A DNA stretch of 63,801 nt. Origin: an uncultured Faecalibacterium sp. (GTDB taxonomy: Bacteria; Bacillota; Clostridia; Oscillospirales; Ruminococcaceae). The stretch is taken from positions 1-63,801 of the forward strand of contig CAAHET010000180.1 in assembly GCA_900772565.1 (NCBI GenBank), read 5' to 3'. The position numbers and the translations under genes were made by a program. Of this stretch, positions 8,015-16,298 are shown piece after piece; the stretch's first letter is position 1, and each line of letters begins with the position of its first letter. The notes under the pieces were generated by a model. The model did no database searches and had not been told where the DNA came from. It worked only from the letters and a program-made list of their open reading frames with translations.

Positions 8015-8090
8015 CTTTCGTCTCATGTATCCCAGCTTTCGTCTAAAGTATGGTGCATTTTAGACGAAAGTGCAAGTGTGTGAGACGAAT
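8015..8090. repeat. nested double palindrome built on TTTCGTCT
   Basis: Inner arms CTTTCGTCTAAA (8036-8047) and TTTAGACGAAAG (8059-8070) are perfect complements. Outer arms TTCGTCTCA (8017-8025) and TGAGACGAA (8081-8089) enclose them. It lies between two convergent units, so it is not an obvious promoter operator. Confidence 0.7.
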
Positions 8091-8108
8091 CCCCCTTTCT
8101 CGCACGCA

Positions 8109-8148
8109 AAAAAACGGCGGCACGCTCCGATGGAACGCGCCGCCGTTT
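8109..8148 (-). terminator. terminator of the hrcA-dnaJ operon
   Basis: On the minus strand AAACGGCGGC and GCCGCCGTTT pair, followed by a run of T. Confidence 0.85.
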
Positions 8149-8153
8149 GGTTT

Positions 8154-9329
8154 TTATGCGTTGAACATATCCTTCAGCTTTTTGAAGAAGCCCTTACGCT
8201 TTTCGTAGTTTTCTTCCTTCAAGGTGCCCTCGAATTTCTTCAGAGCATCACGCTGCGCCTTGTTCAGCTTTTTGGGGATCTCCACGTCGCACTTGACGTA
8301 CATATCGCCGCGGCCGCGGCCGTTCAGGTACTGGATACCCTTGCCGCGCAGGCGGAAGGTGGTGCCGCTCTGGGTGCCCTCGGGCACGGTGTACTCCACC
8401 TTGCCGTCAATGGAGGGCACGGTGATGCTGTCGCCCAGCACAGCCTGACTGTAAGTGATGGGCACTGTGACCCACACATCGTAGCCGTCGCGCTGGAACA
8501 CCTCGCTGGGGCGCACGGTGACCATGACGATGACATCACCGGCGGGGCCGCCGTTGGTACCGGCATCGCCCATGCCGCGCAGTGCAAAGCTCTGGTCGTC
8601 GTCGATGCCCATGGGGATGGACACCTCCAGCGTCTTTTTGGTAGCCACCTTGCCGCTGCCGTGGCAGACCTTGCAGGGGTTCTTTACCAGCTTGCCCTTG
8701 CCGCCGCAGCGGGAGCAGGGCTGCTGGGTCTGCATCACGCCAAAGGGGGTGCGCTGCTGGCGGATGACAAAACCGCGTCCGCCGCAGTCCGGGCAGGTCT
8801 CGGGGCTGCTGCCGGCGGCACAGCCGCTGCCGTGGCACTCGGTGCACTCCTGCTGGCGGGTGATGGTGATGTTCTTCTTGCAGCCGTGCACCGCCTCGTC
8901 AAAGCTCAGGGTGATGCGCACCCGGATGTCCTGCCCCTTGCGGGGGGCGTTGGGGTTGTTTGCCTGACGGGACGAGCCGCCGAAGCCGCCAAAGCCGCCG
9001 CCGAAGATATCACCAAAGATGTCGCCCAGATCCACACCGTCGCCGCCAAAACCGCCAAAGCCGCCGGGGCCGCCGCCGTTCTGTGCTGCATAGGTGGGGT
9101 CAACACCGGCAAAACCGTACTGGTCGTACAGCTGGCGCTTCTTCGGGTCCGAAAGTACCTCGTTTGCCTCGTTGATCTCCTTGAACTTTGCCTCGGCGTC
9201 CTTATCGCCGGGGTTATAGTCCGGGTGGTACTTCATGGCAAGCTTGCGGTATGCCTTTTTGATTTCGGCATCGCTTGCGCCCTTGGATACCCCCAGCACT
9301 TCGTAATAATCACGCTTTTCCTGTGCCAT
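8154..9329 (-). CDS. dnaJ: chaperone protein DnaJ
   Basis: 391 residues. J domain at the N-terminus with the HPD motif (KYHPDYNPG), a Gly/Phe-rich linker, four zinc repeats (CTECHGSG, CPDCGGRG, CSRCGGKG, CKVCHGSG) and the C-terminal substrate-binding region. It stimulates DnaK ATPase and hands over unfolded clients in the cytoplasm. An upstream in-frame GTG two codons earlier is possible; ATG at 9329 has the better spacing from GAGAGGTG. Last gene of the heat-shock operon. Confidence 0.97.
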   Translation of the reverse strand: MAQEKRDYYEVLGVSKGASDAEIKKAYRKLAMKYHPDYNPGDKDAEAKFKEINEANEVLSDPKKRQLYDQYGFAGVDPTYAAQNGGGPGGFGGFGGDGVDLGDIFGDIFGGGFGGFGGSSRQANNPNAPRKGQDIRVRITLSFDEAVHGCKKNITITRQQECTECHGSGCAAGSSPETCPDCGGRGFVIRQQRTPFGVMQTQQPCSRCGGKGKLVKNPCKVCHGSGKVATKKTLEVSIPMGIDDDQSFALRGMGDAGTNGGPAGDVIVMVTVRPSEVFQRDGYDVWVTVPITYSQAVLGDSITVPSIDGKVEYTVPEGTQSGTTFRLRGKGIQYLNGRGRGDMYVKCDVEIPKKLNKAQRDALKKFEGTLKEENYEKRKGFFKKLKDMFNA

Positions 9330-9402
9330 ATCCACTCACCTCTCCGGGAACGCCCTCCCCGGGTAACGCCCCGGTCGGTTCCTCACTCTATAAACCAGCA
9401 AG

Positions 9403-9433
9403 AGCCGCTCCGGCCTAAACCGGAGCGGCTTTT
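9403..9433. terminator. hairpin between dnaK and dnaJ
   Basis: AGCCGCTCCGG and CCGGAGCGGCT pair perfectly. The T run is on the plus side only, so on the minus strand it is more likely a processing or attenuation hairpin that sets dnaK above dnaJ. Confidence 0.5.
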
Positions 9434-9488
9434 GCTCTATTGCGCGTGTGCCCGCCGGTTTGGCCGGACACAGCGCTTTGTGTCAGAC

Positions 9489-11315
9489 TTAGACTTCCTT
9501 GAAGTCGGCATCCACAACGCCGTCATCGTTGGGCTTTGCATCGGCTGCGCCTGCGTCAGCACCGGGCTGTGCACCGGCGGCCTGCTGTGCGGCAGCGGCT
9601 GCCTGATACATCTTCTCAAACACCTGGCTCAGGGCTTCCTGCTTTGCCTTGATGTCGTCCACGTTGCCGGACTGGACAGCGGTCCGCAGGTCATTCAGCT
9701 TTGCCTCGGCATCGCTCTTCACGTCTGCGGGCAGCTTGTCGCCGTTCTCCTTCAGCATCTTCTCGGTCTGGAACACCATCTGGTCGGCACCGTTGCGGAT
9801 ATCGACCTCTTCACGCTTCTTCTTATCGTCGGCAGCAAACTGCTCAGCTTCCTTCACAGCCTTGTCGATGTCCTCCTTGGACATGTTGGTGGAAGCGGTG
9901 ATGGTGATGTTCTGCTCCTTGCCGGTGCCCAGATCCTTGGCGCTGACCTTCACGATGCCGTTGGCATCGATATCGAAGGTGACTTCGATCTGAGGCACGC
10001 CACGGGGAGCCGGAGCAATGCCGTCCAGATGGAACACACCCAGACTCTTGTTGTCGCGGGCAAACTCACGCTCGCCCTGCAGCACGTTGACCTCAACAGA
10101 GGGCTGGTTGTCGGCTGCGGTGGAGAACACCTGGCTCTTGTGGGTGGGGATGGTGGTGTTGCGGTCGATGATCTTGGTGCACACGCCGCCCAGAGTCTCA
10201 ATGCCGAGGCTCAGCGGGGTGACATCCAGCAGCAGCAGACCCTTCTTCTCGCCGTTCAGAACGCCGCCCTGAATGGCAGCACCGACAGCCACGCACTCAT
10301 CGGGGTTGATGCCCTTGAAGGGCTCGCAGTTCAGTTCCTTCTTCACTGCATCGTAGACAGCGGGGATACGGGTGGAACCACCGACCATCAGCACCTTCTT
10401 CAGGTCGGAAGCACGCAGACCTGCATCCTGCAGAGCCTTGCGCACGGGGGTCATGGTACGATCGACCAGATCAGCGGTCAGCTCGTTGAACTTTGCGCGG
10501 GTCAGGGTCATATCCAAGTGCTTGGGGCCGGTAGCATCGGCGGTAATGAAGGGCAGGTTGATCTGGCTGCTCATTGCGCTGGACAGCTCGATCTTAGCCT
10601 TCTCGGCAGCTTCCTTCAAACGCTGTGCAGCCATCTTGTCCTTGCGCAGGTCGATGCCGTTCTCGGTCTGGAAGGCGTCTGCCATCCAGTCGATGATGCG
10701 CTGGTCGAAGTCATCGCCGCCCAGATGGGTATCGCCGTTGGTGGCCAGAACCTCGGTAACGCCGTCGCCCATCTCGATGATGGACACATCGAAGGTGCCG
10801 CCGCCCAGATCGTAGACCATGATCTTCTGGTCGTCCTCTTTATCCACACCGTAAGCCAGAGCAGCTGCGGTGGGCTCGTTGATGATACGGCGGACATTCA
10901 GGCCGGCAATGGTGCCTGCGTCCTTGGTTGCCTGACGCTGGCTGTCGTTGAAGTAGGCAGGCACAGTGATGACAGCCTCGGTGACGGTCTCGCCCAGATA
11001 AGCCTCGGCGTCAGCCTTCAGCTTCTGCAGGATCATAGCGCTGACCTGCTGGGGAGTGTACTCCTTGCCGTTCAGGGTCACCTTATGGTCGGTGCCCATC
11101 TGACGCTTGATGGAAGAAACGGTGTTGTCGGGGTTGGTGATAGCCTGACGCTTTGCCACCTGACCTACCAGACGGTCGCCGGTCTTGGTGAAGCCGACAA
11201 CGGACGGGGTGGTGCGGGCACCCTCAGAGTTGGCGATAACAACAGGCTCGCCGCCCTCCATAACAGCTACGCAGCTGTTGGTAGTACCAAGGTCGATACC
11301 AATAATCTTACTCAT
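9489..11315 (-). CDS. dnaK: molecular chaperone DnaK (Hsp70)
   Basis: 608 residues, normal length. Starts MSKIIGIDLGTTNSCVAVMEG; has the second phosphate loop VYDLGGGTFDVS, the adenosine motif LMVGGSTRIPAV, the interdomain segment LLLLDVTPLSLGIE, and an acidic low-complexity end. GAGAGGAGAC lies before the ATG. Cytoplasmic chaperone working with GrpE and DnaJ. About 100 bases separate it from grpE. Confidence 0.98.
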   Translation of the reverse strand: MSKIIGIDLGTTNSCVAVMEGGEPVVIANSEGARTTPSVVGFTKTGDRLVGQVAKRQAITNPDNTVSSIKRQMGTDHKVTLNGKEYTPQQVSAMILQKLKADAEAYLGETVTEAVITVPAYFNDSQRQATKDAGTIAGLNVRRIINEPTAAALAYGVDKEDDQKIMVYDLGGGTFDVSIIEMGDGVTEVLATNGDTHLGGDDFDQRIIDWMADAFQTENGIDLRKDKMAAQRLKEAAEKAKIELSSAMSSQINLPFITADATGPKHLDMTLTRAKFNELTADLVDRTMTPVRKALQDAGLRASDLKKVLMVGGSTRIPAVYDAVKKELNCEPFKGINPDECVAVGAAIQGGVLNGEKKGLLLLDVTPLSLGIETLGGVCTKIIDRNTTIPTHKSQVFSTAADNQPSVEVNVLQGEREFARDNKSLGVFHLDGIAPAPRGVPQIEVTFDIDANGIVKVSAKDLGTGKEQNITITASTNMSKEDIDKAVKEAEQFAADDKKKREEVDIRNGADQMVFQTEKMLKENGDKLPADVKSDAEAKLNDLRTAVQSGNVDDIKAKQEALSQVFEKMYQAAAAAQQAAGAQPGADAGAADAKPNDDGVVDADFKEV

Positions 11316-11416
11316 AATGAAGTCTCCTCTCGAAAGAACAAATCTTGTTTATATGATGCTTATGATGATGTCAAGCGGATGTTATTGCAAACTCCCTTGC
11401 GGGAGGTTCGGCTTAT

Positions 11417-12034
11417 TTATTCGGCCACCACAACGGTTGCATGGCGGATGATCTTGTCACCCAGCTTGTAACCCTTCTGGAAAACGGTGACCACCGTGCC
11501 GCTCTCCTGCCCGTCCGGGGCGGGGATCTGCTGCACGGCATTCATAAAGTTGGGGTCAAAGGGCTTGCCCAGCACCTCGATCTCCTCCACATGGAGGGCT
11601 TCCAGTGCCTTTGCCGCCTTATCCAGCGTCATGACCACGCCCTTTTTGTAGTTCTCATCGGTGGTGGGGGCGTTGGCTGCCATATCCAGCGTATCCAGAA
11701 TGGGAACGATCTTTTCCACTGCATGGGAAACGCCGTCGCTGAACTTCTGGTCGGCCTCACGGGTGGAGCGCTTGCGGTAGTTGTCGTACTCGGCAGCCAT
11801 GCGCAGCAGCTGATCCTTGGCCTGTGCGGCGTTCTTTTCCGCTGCATCCAGCTTAGCCTTAACGGCTTCCATCTCCCGGGCCTTCTTGTTGAACCAGCCG
11901 CCGTCCTTCTTCTTGTCCTCTTCGGGGGCAGCCTCTGCAGCAGCCTGTTCGGGCGCTGCGGCAGCGGTCTTTTCCTCGGGGGCAGTCTCCGGCTGCTCGG
12001 TCTCGGGCACCGTGTTCTTTGCTTCTTCGCTCAT
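11417..12034 (-). CDS. grpE: nucleotide exchange factor GrpE
   Basis: 205 residues. A disordered Glu/Ala/Pro N-terminus (1-45), a long helix with LLRMAAEYDNYRKRSTREAD, then the beta domain with NAVQQIPAPDGQESGTVVTVFQKGYKLGDKIIRHATV split across motifs typical of GrpE. It releases ADP from DnaK. Its ATG overlaps the hrcA stop (ATGA), giving translational coupling. Confidence 0.97.
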   Translation of the reverse strand: MSEEAKNTVPETEQPETAPEEKTAAAAPEQAAAEAAPEEDKKKDGGWFNKKAREMEAVKAKLDAAEKNAAQAKDQLLRMAAEYDNYRKRSTREADQKFSDGVSHAVEKIVPILDTLDMAANAPTTDENYKKGVVMTLDKAAKALEALHVEEIEVLGKPFDPNFMNAVQQIPAPDGQESGTVVTVFQKGYKLGDKIIRHATVVVAE

Positions 12035-13104
12035 TCCAGATCCTCCTTATAGATCACAGTCCGCCGCGGTACGGCAGCCTGCGGGGTGTCTTTTCGTTTG
12101 CCGCTCATGCCCTCGCCCAGCTGGTCTGCAAACTCGTGCAGCAGGGGCATCAGCTTCTGGAAGGGCATCCGGGTGGGGCCGATCAGGGCAATGGAGCCCC
12201 ACAGCCCGCCGCCTACCAGATACCGGTCGCTCACGATGCACAGCCCGGGGATCTGCGGTTCCAGATCCTCGCCCAGCAGCACGCTTTCGCTGCGGTTTTC
12301 CGGGGGTGCGATCAGGCTTGCGGCCTGTTCCTCGTCGTTCAGCAAGGTAAGGATATCACCCACCCGGCCGTCCAGCTGCGGCCAGTCCAGCAGGTACTGC
12401 TCGCCGCCCAGAAATACATGGGGCTTTACGCTGTCCTGCAAGATCGCGGCTGCGGCGCTGACCACCGGCACAAGTTCCGGTGCGATCTGGCTGCACAGTT
12501 CGCTGAGCATCCGGGTGGAAAGATCCACCGGTGCCACAAAGGTAAGGTTGCGGTTGAGCAGCGCCGCAAGGGCGGCTGCATTTTCCCGGGAAAGCCCGGT
12601 GCGTACCCGCGCCACCCGGGTGCGGACGTAACCGGCGGTGGTCACAGCCAGCACAGCGGCTGCGCTGCGGCCTACCTGCACCACCTCGTAATGGGCGATG
12701 CACAGATCCTCGGCGCAGGGGGTGCTGACGGCGGCGGTGCAGCCGCTGATGGCGGCCAGCGCCTTGGCAGCGCCCTGAGCCAGCTTTTCCGGCTCGTGGT
12801 CAAGGCTGGCGAACACCGCATCCACCCGGGCGCGGGTAACGCGGTCCAGCGGCTGATCGTCGGTCAGTAGATTGTCCAGATAATACCGGTAGCCCTTGGC
12901 GCTGGGCACACGCCCCGCGCTGGTGTGGGGCTGCTCCAGCAGACCCAGCTTTGTCAGCGCCGCCATCTCGTTGCGCAGTGTTGCGCTGGACACCGCCATG
13001 TCAAAGTAGTTTGCCAGCACGCTGCTGCCCACCGGCTCGCCCTCAAGGCCATACAGCGCCACGATCGCCTGCAAGACCCGTTGCTTGCGTGCATCCATCG
13101 TCAT
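12031..13104 (-). CDS. hrcA: heat-inducible transcription repressor HrcA
   Basis: 357 residues from the ATG with AAGGAGG at about 9 bases; the upstream open frame covers CIRCE. N-terminal winged helix with SSATLRNEMAALTKLGLLEQPHTSAGRVPS, GAF-like middle, and GLWGSIALIGPTRMPFQKLMPLL near the end. HrcA binds CIRCE and represses the operon at normal temperature; it is kept active by GroEL in known systems. First gene of hrcA-grpE-dnaK-dnaJ. Confidence 0.97.
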   Translation of the reverse strand: MTMDARKQRVLQAIVALYGLEGEPVGSSVLANYFDMAVSSATLRNEMAALTKLGLLEQPHTSAGRVPSAKGYRYYLDNLLTDDQPLDRVTRARVDAVFASLDHEPEKLAQGAAKALAAISGCTAAVSTPCAEDLCIAHYEVVQVGRSAAAVLAVTTAGYVRTRVARVRTGLSRENAAALAALLNRNLTFVAPVDLSTRMLSELCSQIAPELVPVVSAAAAILQDSVKPHVFLGGEQYLLDWPQLDGRVGDILTLLNDEEQAASLIAPPENRSESVLLGEDLEPQIPGLCIVSDRYLVGGGLWGSIALIGPTRMPFQKLMPLLHEFADQLGEGMSGKRKDTPQAAVPRRTVIYKEDLE

Positions 13105-13139
13105 AGCGCCTGCCTCCTTTTTGTATCGCTTTTGTTTGT

Positions 13140-13166
13140 TTAGCACTCCTTGTTCCTGAGTGCTAA
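13140..13166 (-). promoter_or_regulatory. CIRCE operator
   Basis: TTAGCACTC-N9-GAGTGCTAA, exact consensus, between the -10 box and the hrcA start. HrcA binding site. Confidence 0.97.
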
Positions 13167-13170
13167 GACC

Positions 13171-13198
13171 ATTATAATCGTTTTTGCCCTGCTGTCAA
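13171..13198 (-). promoter_or_regulatory. hrcA operon promoter
   Basis: On the minus strand TTGACA (13193-13198), 16 bases, TATAAT (13171-13176), directly followed by CIRCE. Confidence 0.9.
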
Positions 13199-13251
13199 GC
13201 CCTTTGCAAAAATGTTTATAAAGATTCATAATTCTGTCATAAAGGACGTTT

Positions 13252-13380
13252 CCCCCTCAGGCGCCTGCGGCGCCAGCTCCCCCAAGGGGGCGCCTTATGG
13301 CTATACCGTAAACTTTCCCTCCACAGCAAAAGCCGTCCCCTTGGGGAAGGTGGCACGGCGTAAGCCGTGACGGAAGGGGT
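13252..13380. repeat. dispersed hairpin repeat, copy 1
   Basis: Begins CCCCCTCAGGCGC, ends GACGGAAGGGGT, with the internal pair CCCCCAAGGGGG and CCCCTTGGGGAAGGTGGC. It fills the gap between the hrcA promoter and the spoVT terminator; no gene seen here. Confidence 0.85.
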
Positions 13381-13390
13381 GACTCCCGTG

Positions 13391-13431
13391 AAAAAGTAGT
13401 TCCGAAACGCCCGCAGGCGTTTCGGAACTAC
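13391..13431 (-). terminator. spoVT terminator
   Basis: A 16-bp perfect stem (13396-13411 with 13416-13431, loop CGCA) followed on the minus strand by five T. Confidence 0.92.
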
Positions 13432-13498
13432 CAATAAAAATATTCTTTCCGCTATTTATGCGCAAAGCAGCGCGGTGCGCATTCCAGATCGTCCCGCC

Positions 13499-14041
13499 TT
13501 ACTCCTCCATCTGCTTTGCCAGAAAGGCCGCTGCCACCGCCACCGCCTTGCACTGGGCGTCCTCCGGGCAGGCGGCGCGGTCCTCGGTCAGTAAGCCCAC
13601 CGCGCCGGTCACGTCCCCGCCTGCCAGCACCGGCGCGGCGCATAGCAGCACCCGGGGTGCGCCCTCGCAGGGCAGCAGGGTCTTTTCCGGGTTGCCGGGG
13701 CTCTGGTAGGGCTTGCGGGCTTCCATCAGCTTTTCCAGCGGCTGGCTGATGCTGCGGTCGGCAAGCTCCCGCCGCCCGCTGCCGCTGGCCGCCAGAATGC
13801 GGTCCCTGTCGCACACAAAGGCGGTCAGCGCAAACTGTCGGCTGAGCACCTCCGCCAGCTGGGCGGCAAGGGCGTTCACCTCGCCCATGGGCGAGTACTT
13901 TTTAAAGATCACTTCCCCGTCGCCGGTTGTAAAGATCTCCAGCGGGTCGCCCCGTCGGATGCGCTGGGTGCGGCGGATCTCCTTAGGGATCACCACCCTG
14001 CCAAGCTCGTCGATGCGGCGCACGATACCGGTTGCTTTCAT
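13499..14041 (-). CDS. spoVT: stage V sporulation protein T, AbrB-type regulator
   Basis: 180 residues, the SpoVT length. AbrB-type swapped-hairpin DNA-binding domain at 1-50 (MKATGIVRRIDELGRVVIPK, IRRGDPLEIF), then a GAF-like domain at about 55-178. SpoVT modulates sigma-G genes in the forespore of Bacillus. Monocistronic with a strong terminator. With spoVAC-AD-AE it shows that late forespore functions persist in this genome. Confidence 0.92.
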   Translation of the reverse strand: MKATGIVRRIDELGRVVIPKEIRRTQRIRRGDPLEIFTTGDGEVIFKKYSPMGEVNALAAQLAEVLSRQFALTAFVCDRDRILAASGSGRRELADRSISQPLEKLMEARKPYQSPGNPEKTLLPCEGAPRVLLCAAPVLAGGDVTGAVGLLTEDRAACPEDAQCKAVAVAAAFLAKQMEE

Positions 14042-14134
14042 TTATAGTGTCCTCCTTTTGGTTTCCTTTGTATGTAGTATCTGTCAGCGGCGGCAAATTA
14101 TACCGGCAGCGCATTTTTTGCTTTGCCCGCCGCA

Positions 14135-14163
14135 TTGCGTTCCGGGCGGGGTTCTGCTACAAT
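14135..14163 (+). promoter_or_regulatory. promoter of the flavoprotein gene
   Basis: TTGCGT, 17 bases, TACAAT. Confidence 0.65.
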
Positions 14164-14198
14164 AAATAGGAATAAACCCAAAGAAAGCAGGTGTCCGC

Positions 14199-15437
14199 AT
14201 GGCACACATCCTTATTCTGGGCGGCGGTGCCGCCGGACTGGCCGCTGCGCTGGCGGCTGCACAGGCCGCGCCCGCTGCCCGCGTCACGGTGCTGGAGCGC
14301 AACCCCAAGGTGGGCAAAAAGCTGCTGGCTACCGGCAACGGCCGCTGCAATCTGGACAACACCGCCATTGCGCCGGAAAAGTATTTCACCGCCGACCCCG
14401 CCGCACTGCGGCCTTTGCTGGCGGCGGTGGATGCCGCCGCGCCGCTGGCGTGGTTTGAGCAGCTGGGGCTGTACACCCGCACCGATGAAGCCGGGCGGGT
14501 GTACCCCTATTCCAATCAGGCCGCCGACGTGCTGGCGCTGCTGGAACTGCATTTGCAGCGGCACAAGGTACAGCTGCGCACCGGCTGCACGGTAAGCACC
14601 CTGCGCCAGAGCAAGGGCGGCTACGCGGTGCAGTTTACGAACGCCGAGGGCGGCACCGAAAACCTGCGGGCAGATGCTGTTATCTGCGCCATGGGCGGTG
14701 CTGCCGGGCCGCAGTTCGGCACAGACGGCTTTGGTACCCGCTTTGCCGCCGACTGCGGCGGGCAGCTGCGCCCGCTCTACCCCTGCCTGACCGCCCTGCA
14801 ATGTGCAAAGCCGAACAAGAGCCTTGCGGGCATCCGCGCCAAGGCCGCTGCCCGTCTTATGGACGGCGACCGGGTATTGGCAGAAGAGGTGGGCGAGGTG
14901 CAGTTTACCGACTACGGTCTTTCCGGCATCTGCATCATGCAGCTGTCCGGCCTGCTTGCCCCCGGGCGCAGCCCGAAGCACCCGGCGGTGGAGCTGGACC
15001 TCTTCCCCGCTGTGCCGGAGGCAGCGCTTGCCGCCCTGTTTGCGGCGCGTGCGCCGCTGCTTGCCGAGGACACGGCGGCGGCGTTCTGGCTGGGGCTTTT
15101 GCACGGCAAGCTTGGCCGCGCCCTCTGGGCTGCTGCCGCCCTGCCGGACACCGCGCCCCGCACCCTGCCTGCAGGCAGCTGGCAGAAGCTTGCCCACACC
15201 GCCAAGCACTGGCGGTTCGAGGGGCTTACCCCCTGCGGCTGGCGACAGGCGCAGACCACCGGCGGCGGGCTTGCTCTGACCGAGGTAGAGCCCACCTTCC
15301 AGTTCAAGGGCTGCCCGGGGCTGTACTTCGTGGGCGAAACGCTGGACTGCGCCGGAAGCTGCGGCGGCTTCAACCTGCACTGGGCGTTCGGCAGCGGCCT
15401 TGCCGCCGGGCGGGACGCCGCAAAGCGTAAACGATAA
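14199..15437 (+). CDS. BaiN/HI0933-family FAD-dependent oxidoreductase
   Basis: 412 residues, normal for the family. Dinucleotide-binding GGGAAGLAAALAAA at about 8-21, then the family signature GKKLLATGNGRCNL, a central AICAMGGAAGPQFGTDGFG, and the C-terminal YFVGETLDCAGSCGGFNL flavin-closing motif. Members are cytoplasmic FAD proteins of mostly unproven substrate; BaiN was proposed to act on bile acid intermediates, but no bai genes are near. Monocistronic, with a bidirectional terminator. Confidence 0.85.
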   Translation: MAHILILGGGAAGLAAALAAAQAAPAARVTVLERNPKVGKKLLATGNGRCNLDNTAIAPEKYFTADPAALRPLLAAVDAAAPLAWFEQLGLYTRTDEAGRVYPYSNQAADVLALLELHLQRHKVQLRTGCTVSTLRQSKGGYAVQFTNAEGGTENLRADAVICAMGGAAGPQFGTDGFGTRFAADCGGQLRPLYPCLTALQCAKPNKSLAGIRAKAAARLMDGDRVLAEEVGEVQFTDYGLSGICIMQLSGLLAPGRSPKHPAVELDLFPAVPEAALAALFAARAPLLAEDTAAAFWLGLLHGKLGRALWAAAALPDTAPRTLPAGSWQKLAHTAKHWRFEGLTPCGWRQAQTTGGGLALTEVEPTFQFKGCPGLYFVGETLDCAGSCGGFNLHWAFGSGLAAGRDAAKRKR

Positions 15438-15443
15438 AAAAGA

Positions 15444-15482
15444 GCCCCTGAAGCGCCGGTTGGCGCTTCAGGGGCCCTTTTT
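15444..15482. terminator. bidirectional terminator
   Basis: GCCCCTGAAGCGCC pairs perfectly with GGCGCTTCAGGGGC, with A run before and T run after; serves both convergent genes. Confidence 0.92.
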
Positions 15483-15484
15483 AT

Positions 15485-16132
15485 TTATTCGCCCTTGGAA
15501 AGCAGCTTTGCACGCTCCAGTGCAGGGCGCAGTGCCAGATACAGCACCACGGCGCAGGCGGTAGAAGCCACGCTGTTTACAAAGGTGACGCCGCCGGCGA
15601 TCTTGGTCAGTGCCTGTGCCACGGTGTAGTCCTGACCAAAGATGTACACGTTGCGGAAGTAGCCAAGGAAGGGGTCGGTGAACACGTTCAGCAGCAGACC
15701 GGAACCCGCAGAGACGACCACCTTGACCAGATACCCAGCGCTGTGACGGTCCTGATCCCGCAGCTTGAACACCTTGTGTGCCACGGCACCGCAGGTGATG
15801 CCGATGATGAACTTGAGCACGAAGGTGGTAATGGCGTAGCCCGGGTCACCGGCAAGGATATCTGCCAGTGCCAGACCGATGGCACCCGCCAGACCGCCGG
15901 ATACGCCGTCCAGCAGCAGCGCCGTCAGGGCGGTAAAGGTGTTGCCCAGATGGAACGAGGAGCCGCCGTAGAACGGGATGCGGAAGAACAGGTAGGCCAC
16001 AAGGCTCAGCGCAGCCATCACGCCGGTAAGCGCCAGCTCGTGCACCGTAAAGCGGCGCTTGTACAGCACACTGAAAAACAGGATCAGGATAACGACGACT
16101 GCCAGCAGCAGCCACATTGCAGTAGTAGACAT
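15485..16132 (-). CDS. ECF transporter S component (vitamin-type uptake)
   Basis: 215 residues with about six membrane segments; start at the ATG with GGAGGG 8 bases upstream. The pattern FRIPFYGGSSFHLGNTFTALTA followed by LLDGVSGGLAGAIGLALADILAG and a C-terminal substrate half is that of ECF S components, split here to stay short. It would capture a small nutrient and need a shared EcfAA'T module encoded elsewhere. Divergent from a MocR regulator; the nearest hypothesis for the ligand is vitamin B6 or a related compound, from context only. Confidence 0.75.
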   Translation of the reverse strand: MSTTAMWLLLAVVVILILFFSVLYKRRFTVHELALTGVMAALSLVAYLFFRIPFYGGSSFHLGNTFTALTALLLDGVSGGLAGAIGLALADILAGDPGYAITTFVLKFIIGITCGAVAHKVFKLRDQDRHSAGYLVKVVVSAGSGLLLNVFTDPFLGYFRNVYIFGQDYTVAQALTKIAGGVTFVNSVASTACAVVLYLALRPALERAKLLSKGE

Positions 16133-16174
16133 GATACTTTCCCTCCAATCACGCCGATAACCCCACAAAACTAC

Positions 16175-16203
16175 TTGACATTTGGGTGTTCGGCGGGTAT
16201 GCT
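16175..16203 (+). promoter_or_regulatory. promoter of the MocR-type gene
   Basis: TTGACA, 17 bases, TATGCT, in the divergent intergenic region. Confidence 0.65.
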
Positions 16204-16217
16204 CCTATTATACGCAG

Positions 16218-16267
16218 AACTGACCCTATGAAAATACCCAGAATAAAGTTTTTTTATGGGGTCAGTT
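16218..16267. promoter_or_regulatory. candidate MocR operator, spaced inverted repeat
   Basis: AACTGACCC (16218-16226) and GGGTCAGTT (16259-16267), perfect complements 41 bases apart centre to centre, about four helical turns, between the ECF gene and the regulator. Confidence 0.6.
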
Positions 16268-16298
16268 TGACAAAATGCCTACACAGGAGGGACATTCT

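Noticed and set aside
8070..11471. 1133-codon open frame on the plus strand opposite dnaJ and dnaK
   Set aside because: It mirrors two certain genes, has Leu/Val/Gly-repetitive content typical of a GC-rich antisense frame, and has no ribosome site.
13252..13380. Small protein-coding genes inside repeat copies
   Set aside because: Short frames in the repeats differ between copies and lack ribosome sites; the conserved feature is base pairing, not codons.
14199..15437. Bile-acid 7-dehydroxylation gene baiN
   Set aside because: The family is broad and no other bai gene is near; only the family name is justified.
16133..16298. Riboswitch before the ECF S component
   Set aside because: The space is filled by promoters, a dyad and ribosome sites; no known vitamin aptamer pattern was recognised.
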